Assembly (NCBI GenBank): GCA_030447385.1
Contig: JAUJOY010000003.1
Location: forward strand, 227,092-282,899
DNA length: 55,808 nt
From: Mycobacteriales bacterium
GTDB lineage: Bacteria > Actinomycetota > Actinomycetes > Mycobacteriales > SCTD01
Direction of reading: 5' to 3'
The position numbers were made by a program, and so were the translations under genes. The notes under the pieces are model-generated. The model saw only the letters and a list, made by a program, of their open reading frames with translations, was not told where the DNA came from and made no database searches. Shown here in pieces: positions 32,644-41,665 of the stretch (its first letter is position 1; each line of letters begins with the position of its first letter).

Positions 32644-33564
32644 CTACTTTCCCGTCGACTCTGGAGCCGGAGCTGCGACCGCCCTGGGCAGGATGACCTG
32701 GAGGGCTCCGGGGCGCACGCTGACGGTGCACGGCAGCGTGCCGACGGGATCCCCGTCGGCGAACACCCGAAACGGGCGGTTCGCCGCGAGTTCGACCGTA
32801 CGCGCCGTCTGCACGGTCACCTCCGGCGTGTGCACGTGCGTTCCCTGGAACACCCGGGGCAGCATGCGGGCGAAGCGCAGCCGCCCGGTCTCGGCCGTGC
32901 TCACGACGTCGAGCGCACCGTCCTCCATGCTCGCGGCGGGAGCCAGCCGCATGCCGCCGCCGTACATCCCGGAGTTGGACACGGCAACAGCCCAGCCGCG
33001 GACGTGCAGCGGCGCCCCGTCGACGGTGCAGCGGAACTCGGCGGGCTTCCAGCCGGTGATGGTCCGCAACGAGCAGTAGAGGTAGACCAGCGCCCCCAGC
33101 CGCACCCGGCTGGCGAGGACCCGCTCCTGCACGTCGCTGTCGAAGCCGATGGAGGCGATCCCGAGGAAGGGGGTCCGGCCGGTCGCGCTGCTCGCCACGC
33201 CGAGATCCAGCGGCCGCACCTGTCCGGAGGACAGCACTGCGCACGCGGCGGCCAGGTCCTGCGGGATGCCGGCGGCGCGGCAGAAGTCGTTGCCGCGTCC
33301 GCCCGGCAGGACGCCGAGCGTGCCCCCGAGGTCGCTGAGGACGCCGCCGACCCGGCCGACGATGCCGTCGCCCCCCATCGCCACGACCACGCGCCCGTCG
33401 GCGACTCCGGCGGCAGCCAGCTCGTCGGCGTGCTCCAGCGAGCGGGTGGGGGTGACGACGAGGTCGTGTCCCGCGGCGTGCAGGGCAGCCTCCACGGCGG
33501 GCAGGCGCCGAGCCGCCCGGCCGCCACCCGCCGAGGGGTTGACGACGAGCTGCAGCCGGCGCAT
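32644..33564 (-). CDS. diacylglycerol kinase family lipid kinase
   Basis: This 306-residue kinase starts at MRRLQLVVNPSAGGGRAARR (the NPxxG phosphate loop). It has the family signature VVAMGGDGIVGRVGGVL and LPGGRGNDFCRAAG. The C-terminal half contains GFDSDVQERVL and NSGMYGGGMRLAPAASMEDG, as in DgkB/YegS. It would phosphorylate diacylglycerol or a related lipid with ATP. I choose the ATG preceded by GAAGGG rather than one 17 codons upstream, which would run into the divergent TetR gene. It is co-transcribed with the LOV phosphatase. Confidence 0.9.
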   Translation of the reverse strand: MRRLQLVVNPSAGGGRAARRLPAVEAALHAAGHDLVVTPTRSLEHADELAAAGVADGRVVVAMGGDGIVGRVGGVLSDLGGTLGVLPGGRGNDFCRAAGIPQDLAAACAVLSSGQVRPLDLGVASSATGRTPFLGIASIGFDSDVQERVLASRVRLGALVYLYCSLRTITGWKPAEFRCTVDGAPLHVRGWAVAVSNSGMYGGGMRLAPAASMEDGALDVVSTAETGRLRFARMLPRVFQGTHVHTPEVTVQTARTVELAANRPFRVFADGDPVGTLPCTVSVRPGALQVILPRAVAAPAPESTGK

Positions 33565-33607
33565 CGCAGAGCCCTTCTCGAGATTTCCCGCGGCGACAGG
33601 CGTACGC

Positions 33608-33634
33608 TGTGACACATGCCGTCACAACGTCACA
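33608..33634. promoter_or_regulatory. inverted and direct TGTGAC/GTCACA repeats at the TetR start
   Basis: TGTGAC at 33,608-33,613 and GTCACA at 33,621-33,626 form a 6-bp inverted repeat with a 7-bp spacer. GTCACA recurs at 33,629-33,634, and again a little downstream (GTGTCACAC). The inverted repeat spans the ATG of the TetR gene and the 51-bp gap to the divergent lipid kinase gene. It suits a TetR autoregulatory operator that could also affect the divergent kinase-LOV operon. Confidence 0.55.
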
Positions 33635-34290
33635 CCGGTGACCCGGAGCAGCCGGAGGGTGTCACACGCCGCGCTCCGGCGCCCGGGCTGGACCCGCAGG
33701 ACCCGCTGCTGGCGGCTGCCCGGGCCTGCGTCCTCGAGGTGGGCCTGCGCCGGACGACGCTGGCCGACGTCGCGCGCCGGGCCGGCGTCAGCCGCATGAC
33801 CGTCTACCGGCAGTACGGCGACCTGCAGAGCATCGTCGGGGAGCTGCTGACTCGCGAGCTGCTCGGGCTGATCGAGCAGGCCCAGCAGGAGGTCGCGGCG
33901 TTGCCGACCGCGCGCGGACGACTGGTGGACGCCGCCGTCCGGGTCGTAGGGCGCCTCGCCGTCCACCCGCTGTGGTGCAAGGTGCTCGACCTCGATCCCG
34001 AGCTGCTCCTCCCGCTGGTGGTCGACCGCTTCGGCTCCTCGCAGCGCGTCGCGGTCGACCAGGTCGCCGAGCAGGTGCTGCTCGGGCAGCGGGACGGCTC
34101 GATCCGCGAGGGCGACCCGCAGCTGCTGGCCACCTGCGCCCTGCTGACGGCGCAGTCGTTCGTCTTCTCCGCGCGGGTGATCGCCGCGGAGCACAAGAGC
34201 GACTCGACGGGGGAGGAGCTGCGCCGGCTCCTCGAGGGCTACCTGCGACCGGGCCCGAGCGATACGGGCCCGAGGGGCGCAGGACCATGA
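33616..34290 (+). CDS. TetR family transcriptional regulator (glpD operon)
   Basis: This 224-residue regulator has the TetR helix-turn-helix TTLADVARRAGVSRMTVYRQYGD at residues about 47-70 (YxxY/F variant), followed by an all-helical ligand domain. The first 25 residues are Gln/Pro-rich. Its stop overlaps the glpD start (ATGA), so it probably senses glycerol-3-phosphate or an acyl/lipid signal and controls glpD. TGTGAC/GTCACA repeats around its own start codon are candidate binding sites. The ligand is not predictable from sequence. Confidence 0.9.
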   Translation: MPSQRHTGDPEQPEGVTRRAPAPGLDPQDPLLAAARACVLEVGLRRTTLADVARRAGVSRMTVYRQYGDLQSIVGELLTRELLGLIEQAQQEVAALPTARGRLVDAAVRVVGRLAVHPLWCKVLDLDPELLLPLVVDRFGSSQRVAVDQVAEQVLLGQRDGSIREGDPQLLATCALLTAQSFVFSARVIAAEHKSDSTGEELRRLLEGYLRPGPSDTGPRGAGP

Positions 34291-35822
34291 GCTCCCCCCA
34301 CCTGTCCGCGGCCCGTCGGGCGCACGACCTCGACGTGCTCTCTGCCGAGCCGGTGGACGTCCTCGTGATCGGGGGCGGGGTCACCGGCTGCGGGGTGGCG
34401 CTCGACGCCGCCTCGCGCGGGCTGTCCGTGGCCCTCGTCGAGCGGGTCGACCTCGCGCACGGGACCAGCCGCTGGTCCAGCAAGCTCGTCCACGGCGGCC
34501 TGCGCTACCTCGCCACCGGCGACGTGGGGCTCGCCCTGGAGAGCGCGCGCGAGCGCGGCATCCTGCTGACCACGACCGCCCCCCACCTCGTCCGGCCGCT
34601 GCCGATGGTGATCCCCCTCGGGCACGACGTCGCGGAGCGTGAAGGGGTGCTCATGCACGCGGGCCACCGGGTCGCGGACGCCCTGCGGGGGGTGGTGCGC
34701 ACCCCGCGCAGCGTGCTGCCGGCGCCCCGCCGGATGGGCGCCGTGGAGACGCACCGCCTGCTCCCGGCGGTTCGGCGCGACGGGCTGCGGGGTGGGCTGC
34801 TCAACTGGGACGGCCAGCTCGAGGACGATGCGCGCCTGGTCGTCGCGCTGGCGCGTACCGCCGCTGCACACGGGGCGCGCATCGTCACCTACGCCGCAGT
34901 CGTTCGCGCGGACGGCGCCGGCGCCGTCGTCCGGGACGAGCGCAGCGGCGCCCTCCTGCAGGTCCGGGCCCGCGCGGTGGTCAACGCGACCGGTGCCTGG
35001 GCCGATCAGCTGGCGCCGGGGATCAGGCTGCGGCCGAGCAAGGGCGTGCACGTGGTGCTGCCGGCGGCTCGGCTGGGTCACCCGGCGGCGTCGATCACGG
35101 TGCCGGTTCCCGGGCAGCGCAACCGCTACGTCTTCGCGCTCCCGCAGGCCGACGGGCTGGTCTACGTGGGGCTCACCGACGACCCGCTCGACGGCCCGCT
35201 GCCCGAGGTGCCACGAGCCGAGGAGCCCGAGATCGCCTTCCTGCTCGAGACCTTGTCGCGCGGCCTGGAGGTGCCGCTCCTCCGGAGCGACGTGGTGGGC
35301 TCCTTCGCGGGAGTCCGCCCGCTGCTGGCGGGGGCGGCCGGGCGCACGGCCGACCTGTCGCGTCGGCACGCCGTCGTGCGCGGCGAGGACGGGATGTGGA
35401 CGGTGCTCGGCGGCAAGCTGACGACCTACCGCCGCATGGCGCAGGACACGGTGGACCGCCTGACCGACCGGCCCTGCCGGACCGCGGGACTGCCGCTCGT
35501 CGGAGCCTGCGGCGGCGCTGCGGGGCCGGTGCCTGCCCGGCTCGCCCGAAGGTACGGCGCGGAGGCCGCCGAGGTGGCCGCCCTCGCCGGGCGCGACCCG
35601 CGGCTGCTGCAGCCGGTCGCGCCCGGGGTGCCGGTCCTCGGGGTCGAGCTGCTGTGGGGGGTGCTCGCCGAGGGGGCCCTCACGCCGGCCGACCTGCTCG
35701 AGCGGCGCACCAGGTTGTCCCTCGTGGACAGCTGGCACGAGGCGTCCCGGGAGGCCGCCGGGGACGCGCTGGCCCAGGCGGAGGCGGGCGCGCTGCCGGG
35801 GGCGCTGCACCGCACGGCCTAG
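34287..35822 (+). CDS. glpD: aerobic glycerol-3-phosphate dehydrogenase
   Basis: The 511-residue flavoprotein has an FAD-binding motif VLVIGGGVTGCGVALDAASRG and the GlpD signature GTSRWSSKLVHGGLRYL. Further along are LLNWDGQLEDDARLV, VVNATGAWADQL and GSFAGVRPLL, and a C-terminal GlpO/GlpD helical domain. It oxidises sn-glycerol-3-phosphate to dihydroxyacetone phosphate and passes electrons to quinone at the membrane. The start ATG overlaps the TetR stop. A lipid kinase gene on the other side of the regulator hints at common glycerolipid control. Confidence 0.93.
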   Translation: MSSPHLSAARRAHDLDVLSAEPVDVLVIGGGVTGCGVALDAASRGLSVALVERVDLAHGTSRWSSKLVHGGLRYLATGDVGLALESARERGILLTTTAPHLVRPLPMVIPLGHDVAEREGVLMHAGHRVADALRGVVRTPRSVLPAPRRMGAVETHRLLPAVRRDGLRGGLLNWDGQLEDDARLVVALARTAAAHGARIVTYAAVVRADGAGAVVRDERSGALLQVRARAVVNATGAWADQLAPGIRLRPSKGVHVVLPAARLGHPAASITVPVPGQRNRYVFALPQADGLVYVGLTDDPLDGPLPEVPRAEEPEIAFLLETLSRGLEVPLLRSDVVGSFAGVRPLLAGAAGRTADLSRRHAVVRGEDGMWTVLGGKLTTYRRMAQDTVDRLTDRPCRTAGLPLVGACGGAAGPVPARLARRYGAEAAEVAALAGRDPRLLQPVAPGVPVLGVELLWGVLAEGALTPADLLERRTRLSLVDSWHEASREAAGDALAQAEAGALPGALHRTA

Positions 35823-35844
35823 GGTCGCGGTCTAGCGTCGGGCT

Positions 35845-36252
35845 GTGCCTGCCGCTGGTCGAGGGGAGCCGGAGTCCCGCCCGCGCCGGGACCTCGTCCC
35901 GCCCGGGTGGCCCGAGGCGGTGCTGCCACCGCAGGCGCCGGACTGGGAGCGCAGCGCCGTCGCGTGGCTGTTCGACCAGTGCCCGCCGGACTACCGCGCC
36001 CACGAGGTGCTGCGCCGCCATCCGGTGGTGCTCGCGCGCTTCGCCGCCGGGCACGTCGAGTCGGCGGTGCAGGCCGCCCGGCAGGGCATCCGGACCACCC
36101 GCGCGGACCTGTCGGGCGTCGTGCCACCGGAGGTGATCGAGGCTGCTCTGGTCGCCTACGACCGGGAGGGCCGCCGGCTGGTCGCACTCGGACGGGAGGT
36201 CGCGCTGGTCGAGGCGGCGCTTCGTGGCGAGCGCCACAGGCCCCGGTTGTGA
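35845..36252 (+). CDS. conserved hypothetical protein
   Basis: This 135-residue protein starts at GTG ([21 protein letters not shown]). The core is [33 protein letters not shown], then [35 protein letters not shown], mostly helical, with no metal or nucleotide motif. I recognise the pattern as a conserved actinobacterial small protein but know no function. It lies 22 bases after glpD on the same strand and 79 bases before dxs. Confidence 0.75.
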   Translation: MPAAGRGEPESRPRRDLVPPGWPEAVLPPQAPDWERSAVAWLFDQCPPDYRAHEVLRRHPVVLARFAAGHVESAVQAARQGIRTTRADLSGVVPPEVIEAALVAYDREGRRLVALGREVALVEAALRGERHRPRL

Positions 36253-36331
36253 ACCGCTGCGGCCCCGCCTGCGGATGCTTCGACAACTAGACTTCGGCTG
36301 TCCTGGTCGTGCCTGGAAGAGAGCGAGAGCT

Positions 36332-38281
36332 GTGAGCCTGCTCGACGACGTGCACGGTCCCGCGGACCTCAAGCGCCTCACCCCGGCACAGCTGCCGCTG
36401 CTGGCCGCCGAGCTGCGTGACGTCATGGTCGACACGGTGTCGAGGACGGGCGGGCACCTCGGCCCCAGCCTCGGCGTCGTCGAGCTGACTCTCGCGCTGC
36501 ACCGGGTCTTCGACTCCCCGCGGGACAAGGTGCTGTGGGACACCGGGCACCAGGCGTACGTCCACAAGCTCGTCACCGGCCGCCGCGAGGAGTTCGACAC
36601 CCTGCGCAAGCAAGGCGGCCTGTCGGGCTACCCGAGCCGGGCGGAGTCCGAGCACGACCTCGTGGAGAACAGCCACGCCTCCACCGCCCTGTCCTACGCG
36701 GACGGGCTCGCCAAGGCCTACCGGCTGCGGGGCGAGCGGCGCCACGTCGTGGCCGTAGTCGGTGACGGGGCCCTGACCGGTGGCATGTGCTGGGAGGCGC
36801 TCAACAACATCGCGGCCACGCCGCACCCGATCGTCATCGTCGTCAACGACAACGGGCGCTCCTACTCGCCGACGATCGGCGGCCTCGCCGACCACCTGGC
36901 CACGCTGCGCATGACCCAGGGCTACGAGCGGGCACTCGACACCGTCAAGACGACGCTCGCCCGCACCCCGGTCGTGGGGACGCCGCTCTACACCGCCCTG
37001 CACGGCCTCAAGCGCGGGCTCAAGGACCTCCTGCAGCCCCAGGTGCTCTTCGAGGACCTGGGCCTGAAGTACGTCGGCCCGATCGACGGCCATGACGTGG
37101 TGGCCATGGAGGCCGCGCTGCGCCGGGCCAAGGCCTTCGGCGGACCGGTTCTCGTGCATGCAGTCACCGTGAAGGGCTTCGGCTACCAGCCGGCCGTGGA
37201 CGACGAGGCCGACTGCCTGCACAGCGTCGCGCCGGTCACCGACCCCCTGACCGGCAAGCCGATCCACACGAGCGTGCGCGGCTGGACCGGCGTCTTCGGG
37301 GAGGAGATGGTGGCGATCGGGGCGAGTCGCCCCGACGTCGTCGCGCTCACCGCGGCGATGCTCCAGCCGGTCGGCCTGACCGCCTTCAGCTCGGCCTTCC
37401 CGGAGCGCACGTTCGACGTGGGCATCGCCGAGCAGCACGCCGTCACCAGCGCTGCCGGCCTGGCGATGGGCGGCCTGCACCCGGTCGTGTGCCTCTACGC
37501 CACCTTCCTCAACCGGGCCTTCGACCAGGCCCTGATGGATGTCGCGCTGCACCGGCTCCCGGTGACCTTCGTGCTCGACCGCGCGGGCGTCACCGGCGAC
37601 GACGGGGCCAGCCACAACGGCATGTGGGACCTGTCGCTGCTCCAGATCGTCCCCGGCCTGCGGCTGGCGGCGCCGCGCGACGCCGCGACCCTGCGCGAGG
37701 AGCTGCGGGAGGCGCTGGCGGTCGACGACGGCCCCACGGCCCTGCGGTTCCCCAAAGGCCCCGTCGGCGACGACATCGCGGCGTCGGAGCGGATCGGTGT
37801 GGTCGACGTGCTCCGGCGCGCCCCGGGTGACGGCGTGCTGCTCGTCGCGGTCGGCGCGCTGGCCCGCCTGGGGCTGGAGGTCGCCGACCGCGCGAGGGAC
37901 CAGGGCATCGGCGTCACGGTCGTCGACCCGCGCTGGGTCAGCCCGGTGGCGCCCGAGCTGGTCGAGCTGGCCCGGTCCTACCGGCTGGTGATCACCGTCG
38001 AGGACAACGGCCGGGTCGGCGGCGTCGGGGCGAGGCTCAGCCAGGCCCTCCGGGACGCCGACATCGACGTGCCCACCCGCGACATCGGGATCCCGCAGCG
38101 CTTCCTCGACCACGCGACGCGGGCGCAGACCCTGGCCGACATCGGGCTGACCGCGCAGGAGGTGGCGCGCCGGCTGGTCGAGACGGTGGCCCGGCAGGAG
38201 GGACGCGACGACCCGCGCGCGGCCTCGGACCCGGAGCGGCTGCGTGACCTCCGCGACCCGGAAGGGCTTCAGGCGCCCTAG
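36332..38281 (+). CDS. dxs: 1-deoxy-D-xylulose-5-phosphate synthase
   Basis: This 649-residue transketolase-like enzyme shows the N-terminal [16 protein letters not shown] and [15 protein letters not shown], the thiamine diphosphate motif [19 protein letters not shown], and the middle-domain [20 protein letters not shown]. It makes 1-deoxy-D-xylulose 5-phosphate from pyruvate and glyceraldehyde 3-phosphate, the first step of the MEP isoprenoid pathway and a branch to thiamine and pyridoxal. I start at GTG ([13 protein letters not shown]), the family's usual N-terminus, with GAGAGC upstream. It is convergent with the unknown gene at 38.3 kb. Confidence 0.97.
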   Translation: MSLLDDVHGPADLKRLTPAQLPLLAAELRDVMVDTVSRTGGHLGPSLGVVELTLALHRVFDSPRDKVLWDTGHQAYVHKLVTGRREEFDTLRKQGGLSGYPSRAESEHDLVENSHASTALSYADGLAKAYRLRGERRHVVAVVGDGALTGGMCWEALNNIAATPHPIVIVVNDNGRSYSPTIGGLADHLATLRMTQGYERALDTVKTTLARTPVVGTPLYTALHGLKRGLKDLLQPQVLFEDLGLKYVGPIDGHDVVAMEAALRRAKAFGGPVLVHAVTVKGFGYQPAVDDEADCLHSVAPVTDPLTGKPIHTSVRGWTGVFGEEMVAIGASRPDVVALTAAMLQPVGLTAFSSAFPERTFDVGIAEQHAVTSAAGLAMGGLHPVVCLYATFLNRAFDQALMDVALHRLPVTFVLDRAGVTGDDGASHNGMWDLSLLQIVPGLRLAAPRDAATLREELREALAVDDGPTALRFPKGPVGDDIAASERIGVVDVLRRAPGDGVLLVAVGALARLGLEVADRARDQGIGVTVVDPRWVSPVAPELVELARSYRLVITVEDNGRVGGVGARLSQALRDADIDVPTRDIGIPQRFLDHATRAQTLADIGLTAQEVARRLVETVARQEGRDDPRAASDPERLRDLRDPEGLQAP

Positions 38282-38283
38282 GG

Positions 38284-39129
38284 TCAGTGGTAGAGCACGT
38301 CCTGCGCCCAGCGGCGGTCCCCCGCCGGGTCGCGCAGGGCGGTCTGCTCGGGCCGTCCGCCCTCGGGCACGAGCGAGAGCTCGTCGGCGGTGAGCAGGAC
38401 CGGCCGGACGAACCCGCGGTCGTGCGCGGGGGTCGCGGCCGCCGCGGCCGGGCCGAACGCCGGGTCGATCAGCGCGAGCCGGGTCCAGCCGCGGTTGCGC
38501 ATCGGCACCACCGCGGCGCCCATGCCGTCGGACGCGGCGGCCAGCGCGGTGCGCAGGCTGCGGGCCCCGAGCAGGGTCACGGCGTCGCAGTCGCCGTAGG
38601 CCCGCAGCAGGCCCTTCGGGTCCAGCCTCGTGCGCATCGCGGCCAGCTGCCCCATCCGCTCCAGCCGGTCGCGGGCGGCCACCCACATCACCTCGCGGTC
38701 GATCCCGAGCGCGTCGAGAACGCTCGCGGGAAGCAGGACGACCCGGTCGGGATCCTCGGGGTCGAGCCCGACTGCGCCGAGCCCGAGGTCGAGGGCGTCG
38801 CCCAGAACCCTGTCGCAGACCCAGTCCAGCCCGGGGTGCGCGGCGTGGTCGACCGGCAGGCCCACCGGGCGCAGCGCCAGCTCCACGACGTCGCGGCCGG
38901 CGTCGGCGCTCCAGCGGCGGGCCAGCAGCCACTCGGTGAGCCGGGCGCGGCCGGGGGCTCCCTCCGGGTCGTGCCCGGCGAGCGCCCTGCGGCACTCCGT
39001 CCAGGACACGTGCACCGGCGGCGCGGCGGTGAGCAGCACGCCGTCCTCGCTCGGGAGCAGGTCGAGGTCGGACAGGACGCACACGGCCAGCACGCCTCTG
39101 CGCAGCTCGGGGATCGTGGGTGCCCGCAC
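38284..39129 (-). CDS. conserved hypothetical protein (about 281 residues)
   Basis: The product is not recognised. From the GTG of VRAPTIPELRRGVLAVCVLSDL the protein has no signal peptide or membrane segment. It carries WLLARRWSADAGRDVVELALRPVGLPVDH, DRVVLLPASVLDALGID and, near the end, AVVPMRNRGWTRLALIDPAFGPAAAAA. The mix of alpha/beta segments looks enzyme- or adaptor-like, with no diagnostic motif. It is convergent with dxs (2 bases between stops) and divergent from the response regulator gene. Codon use is fully typical of the window, so it is probably a real core gene. Confidence 0.75.
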   Translation of the reverse strand: MRAPTIPELRRGVLAVCVLSDLDLLPSEDGVLLTAAPPVHVSWTECRRALAGHDPEGAPGRARLTEWLLARRWSADAGRDVVELALRPVGLPVDHAAHPGLDWVCDRVLGDALDLGLGAVGLDPEDPDRVVLLPASVLDALGIDREVMWVAARDRLERMGQLAAMRTRLDPKGLLRAYGDCDAVTLLGARSLRTALAAASDGMGAAVVPMRNRGWTRLALIDPAFGPAAAAATPAHDRGFVRPVLLTADELSLVPEGGRPEQTALRDPAGDRRWAQDVLYH

Positions 39130-39163
39130 GAGACGAACCGTACCCAACGGCGGATTCTCACGT

Positions 39164-39199
39164 ACCCGGCAAACGGGTGAACCCGGCAGTTCACGGGGG
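39164..39199. promoter_or_regulatory. ACCCGGCA direct repeats upstream of the response regulator
   Basis: ACCCGGCA occurs at 39,164 and again 17 bases later at 39,181. The first copy is also half of the inverted repeat ACCCG-N5-CGGGT. They lie 30-65 bases before the GTG of the OmpR-type regulator at 39,230. OmpR/PhoB-family proteins usually bind direct repeats, so this may be an autoregulatory site. Confidence 0.35.
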
Positions 39200-39229
39200 A
39201 CTCCCGCGCCCTCGTCTAGCGTCCCGTTC

Positions 39230-39895
39230 GTGCGCGTACTGGTGGTCGAGGACGAGGTGCCCCTCGCCGATGCCGTGGCTCGGGGCCTGCGGCGCGAGGG
39301 CATGGCGGTCGACACCGCCTACGACGGGGAGAGCGGCCTGGAGAAGGCGATGGTCACCCGCTACGACGTGCTCGTGCTCGACCGCGACCTGCCCGGGCGC
39401 TCCGGCGACGACATCTGCCAGCGGCTGGCCAGGGAGGGCTCGCTCACCCGGGTGCTGATGCTGACCGCCGCGGGGACGCTCGAGGACCGCGTGGCGGGGC
39501 TGGAGCTGGGGGCGGACGACTACCTGGGCAAGCCGTTCGCCTTCTCCGAGCTCGTGGCGCGGGTGCGGGCGCTCGGGCGGCGGGCCACTCCGGCCGCGCC
39601 GCCGGTCCTGCACGGTCCCGCCGGCCTGGTCCTGGACCCGGCTCGGCGCACGGCGACCCGCGACGGCCAGGATCTCGGCCTCACCCGCAAGGAGCTGGGG
39701 GTGCTGGAGGTGCTCCTGGCGGCGGAGGGTGCTGTCGTCTCGAGCGAGGAGCTGCTCGAGCGGGTGTGGGACGAGTTCGCGGACCCGTTCACGACCACCG
39801 TGCGGGTCACCGTCATGACGCTGCGCAAGAAGCTGGGCGAGCCGCGCGTCGTGCACACGGTCGTGGGTGCGGGCTACCGGCTGGCCGAGCCGTGA
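39230..39895 (+). CDS. OmpR/PhoB family response regulator
   Basis: The 221-residue regulator starts at GTG (VRVLVVEDEVPLADAV). The receiver has acidic E8/D9, phosphoacceptor Asp51 (LVLDRDLPGRSG), Thr79 (MLTAAG) and Lys101 (YLGKPF). The C-terminal winged helix contains LGLTRKELGVLEVLLAAEGAVV and TVRVTVMTLRKKLGEPR with the closing VVGAGYRL. It pairs with the kinase that follows 34 bases later. The stimulus is unknown. The upstream gap holds ACCCGGCA direct repeats. Confidence 0.93.
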   Translation: MRVLVVEDEVPLADAVARGLRREGMAVDTAYDGESGLEKAMVTRYDVLVLDRDLPGRSGDDICQRLAREGSLTRVLMLTAAGTLEDRVAGLELGADDYLGKPFAFSELVARVRALGRRATPAAPPVLHGPAGLVLDPARRTATRDGQDLGLTRKELGVLEVLLAAEGAVVSSEELLERVWDEFADPFTTTVRVTVMTLRKKLGEPRVVHTVVGAGYRLAEP

Positions 39896-39929
39896 CACGT
39901 TCCCCGGCTGGGCCTGCGCAGGCCGGGTC

Positions 39930-41147
39930 ATGAGCGGCCCGCCGCGATCGGGCACGGCCAGGCGCTTCCACCCCCCGTGGCGCCGGGCCGGCCGAGGTGA
40001 GGGCGCGGCGTCGCCTCGTACCACCCTGCGGTGGCGGCTGACCCTGGTGTACGGCGCCGTGGCCGTCTCGGTGGGACTGCTGCTGCTGATCCTGTCCCTG
40101 CTGCTGGTCGACCGTGCGGTGCAGGAGGGCTCGCTGCCGCCCGAGACGCCGATCCGCATCTCCCGACCAGGTCCTGACCTGATCACCACCCTCGGCGAGG
40201 TGCAGGACGACCTGCGACGGGACGCCCTCGGGTCACTCCTGCGGCAGGGCCTGCTGGCGCTGCTGCTGCTGGGCACTCTCGGCGTCGGCGTGTCGTACCT
40301 GCTCGCGGGGCGGGTGCTGCGCCCGTTGCAGGGCATCACCACGGCCGCGCAGCGCCTCTCGGCGGAACGGCTCGATGCCCGGATCAGCCTTCGCGGACCG
40401 CAGGACGAGCTCAAGCAGCTGGCCGACACCTTCGACGACATGCTCGGCCGGCTGGAGGCTGCCTTCGACGCGCAGCGGCGGTTCGTCGCGGACGCCAGTC
40501 ACGAGCTGCGGACCCCGCTGGCCGTGATGCGCACCGAGATCGACGTCGTCCTGGCCGATCCCGATGCCGGGGTCGAGGACCTGCGCGAGTCCGCGCGGGT
40601 GGTGCGGGATGCGAGCATCCGCGCCGACCGGCTGGTCGACAGCCTGCTGCTGCTGGCCCGCAGCGACCGGCTGCAGGTGGACGGTCTGCCGCTTCGCGAA
40701 CGGGTGGAGCTGCCGGTCGTGGCCCGCACCTCACTGGCGGCGGTCGCCGCGGAGGTCCGCGAGCGCGACCTGCAGGTCGCGACGTCCTACGCCCCGGCCG
40801 GGGTGCTCGGCGACCAGGGCCTGCTGGAGCGGCTCGCCGGCAACCTCGTGGAGAACGCCGTACGCCACAACGTGCCCGGGGGGTGGGTGCGCGTGGACAC
40901 GGGCACCGTCGACGGGCGGGCCCGCCTGGAGGTGTCCAACTCCGGACCGGTCATCGCCGCCGAGGAGGTCCCCGGCCTGTTCGAGCCGTTCCGCAGGCAC
41001 GGCACAGCCCGCACCGCGCGCCGCGGAGCCGGGCTCGGCCTCGCCATCGTGCGGGTCGTCGCGCAGGTCCACGGCGGTTCGGCGACCGCCTCGGCCCGAC
41101 CCGACGGCGGACTGACCGTCACTGTCGACCTGCCGCGCAGCCCCTGA
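39930..41147 (+). CDS. sensor histidine kinase (EnvZ-like)
   Basis: This 405-residue kinase has two transmembrane helices (residues about 36-60 and 105-126) flanking a short extracellular loop of about 45 residues, a HAMP linker (GRVLRPLQGITTAAQRLSAERLDARI), the H box FVADASHELRTPLAVM with His191, the N box NLVENAVRHN and the G2 box GAGLGLAIVRVV. The very small sensor loop suggests detection of membrane or envelope state. I start at the ATG of MSGPPRSG; an in-frame ATG 21 codons upstream overlaps the regulator gene. Its stop faces the lasso B2 gene across 74 bases. Confidence 0.92.
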   Translation: MSGPPRSGTARRFHPPWRRAGRGEGAASPRTTLRWRLTLVYGAVAVSVGLLLLILSLLLVDRAVQEGSLPPETPIRISRPGPDLITTLGEVQDDLRRDALGSLLRQGLLALLLLGTLGVGVSYLLAGRVLRPLQGITTAAQRLSAERLDARISLRGPQDELKQLADTFDDMLGRLEAAFDAQRRFVADASHELRTPLAVMRTEIDVVLADPDAGVEDLRESARVVRDASIRADRLVDSLLLLARSDRLQVDGLPLRERVELPVVARTSLAAVAAEVRERDLQVATSYAPAGVLGDQGLLERLAGNLVENAVRHNVPGGWVRVDTGTVDGRARLEVSNSGPVIAAEEVPGLFEPFRRHGTARTARRGAGLGLAIVRVVAQVHGGSATASARPDGGLTVTVDLPRSP

Positions 41148-41221
41148 CCATGTGGGCCGCCCGCGACCGGCGCTTTCGGCGCTGGTCCTGCCGTCACAGG
41201 AGGGCCCTGAGCACCTTCGAC

Positions 41222-41638
41222 CTACGGCACCGTGAAGAACTTCCGGAAGTAGTCGGGCGGGTACGGCTCGCCTACCGGTACTCCGTTGACTTCAACCCAG
41301 GCGTGGGCCCCGAAGGGCGGAAGGCGGCGCACTCCTACGCACCAGGTCGGACGCTTCCCCCGCACCCGGCAGAGCAGGACAGTGGCGATCGACCTGACAA
41401 GGCAGCCTTCGCGGCCAGCGCAGGCCAGGCTCACCGACACCACGTCCTCGCGCGCCGTCCTCGCCTCGTCGAAGCTGGCTGGCCCGGCCCGCCGGCCGAG
41501 CCAGCCGAGCACCCGCCGGATCCGCCGGGGAGGCTGGGCCGCGAGCAGATGCCCGACAGCGACTGCGGCCCGGACGAGAAGGCGCCGCGACAGCGCCAGG
41601 GAACGCGGGTTGTACGTGATCGCCTCTGGAGTGCTCAC
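41222..41638 (-). CDS. lasso peptide biosynthesis B2 protein (transglutaminase-like leader peptidase)
   Basis: This 138-residue cysteine protease of the lasso B2 family has an Arg-rich helical N-terminus. Catalytic Cys79 lies in GREGCLVRSIATVLLCR, and the catalytic His112 is in FGAHAWVEVNGVPVGEPY. It removes the leader from the precursor peptide before cyclisation. It starts at GTG with a purine-rich GCGAGGGGGCAGG upstream, 27 bases after the B1 gene stop. It is the last gene of the cluster. Base composition is less GC-rich than the flanking two-component genes. Confidence 0.92.
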   Translation of the reverse strand: MSTPEAITYNPRSLALSRRLLVRAAVAVGHLLAAQPPRRIRRVLGWLGRRAGPASFDEARTAREDVVSVSLACAGREGCLVRSIATVLLCRVRGKRPTWCVGVRRLPPFGAHAWVEVNGVPVGEPYPPDYFRKFFTVP

Positions 41639-41665
41639 CTGCCCCCTCGCTTCCGTCTTCGCCGG

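Noticed and set aside
36287-39082. A minus-strand open frame of 931 codons opposite dxs and the unknown gene
   Set aside because: It is rich in Arg/Ala/Pro/Gly without domains and is the antisense of a clear dxs; long empty frames are common in very GC-rich DNA.
41148-41221. GGCGC repeats between histidine kinase and B2 as a bidirectional terminator
   Set aside because: The GGCGC copies are direct, not inverted; no stable stem of more than five pairs is apparent.
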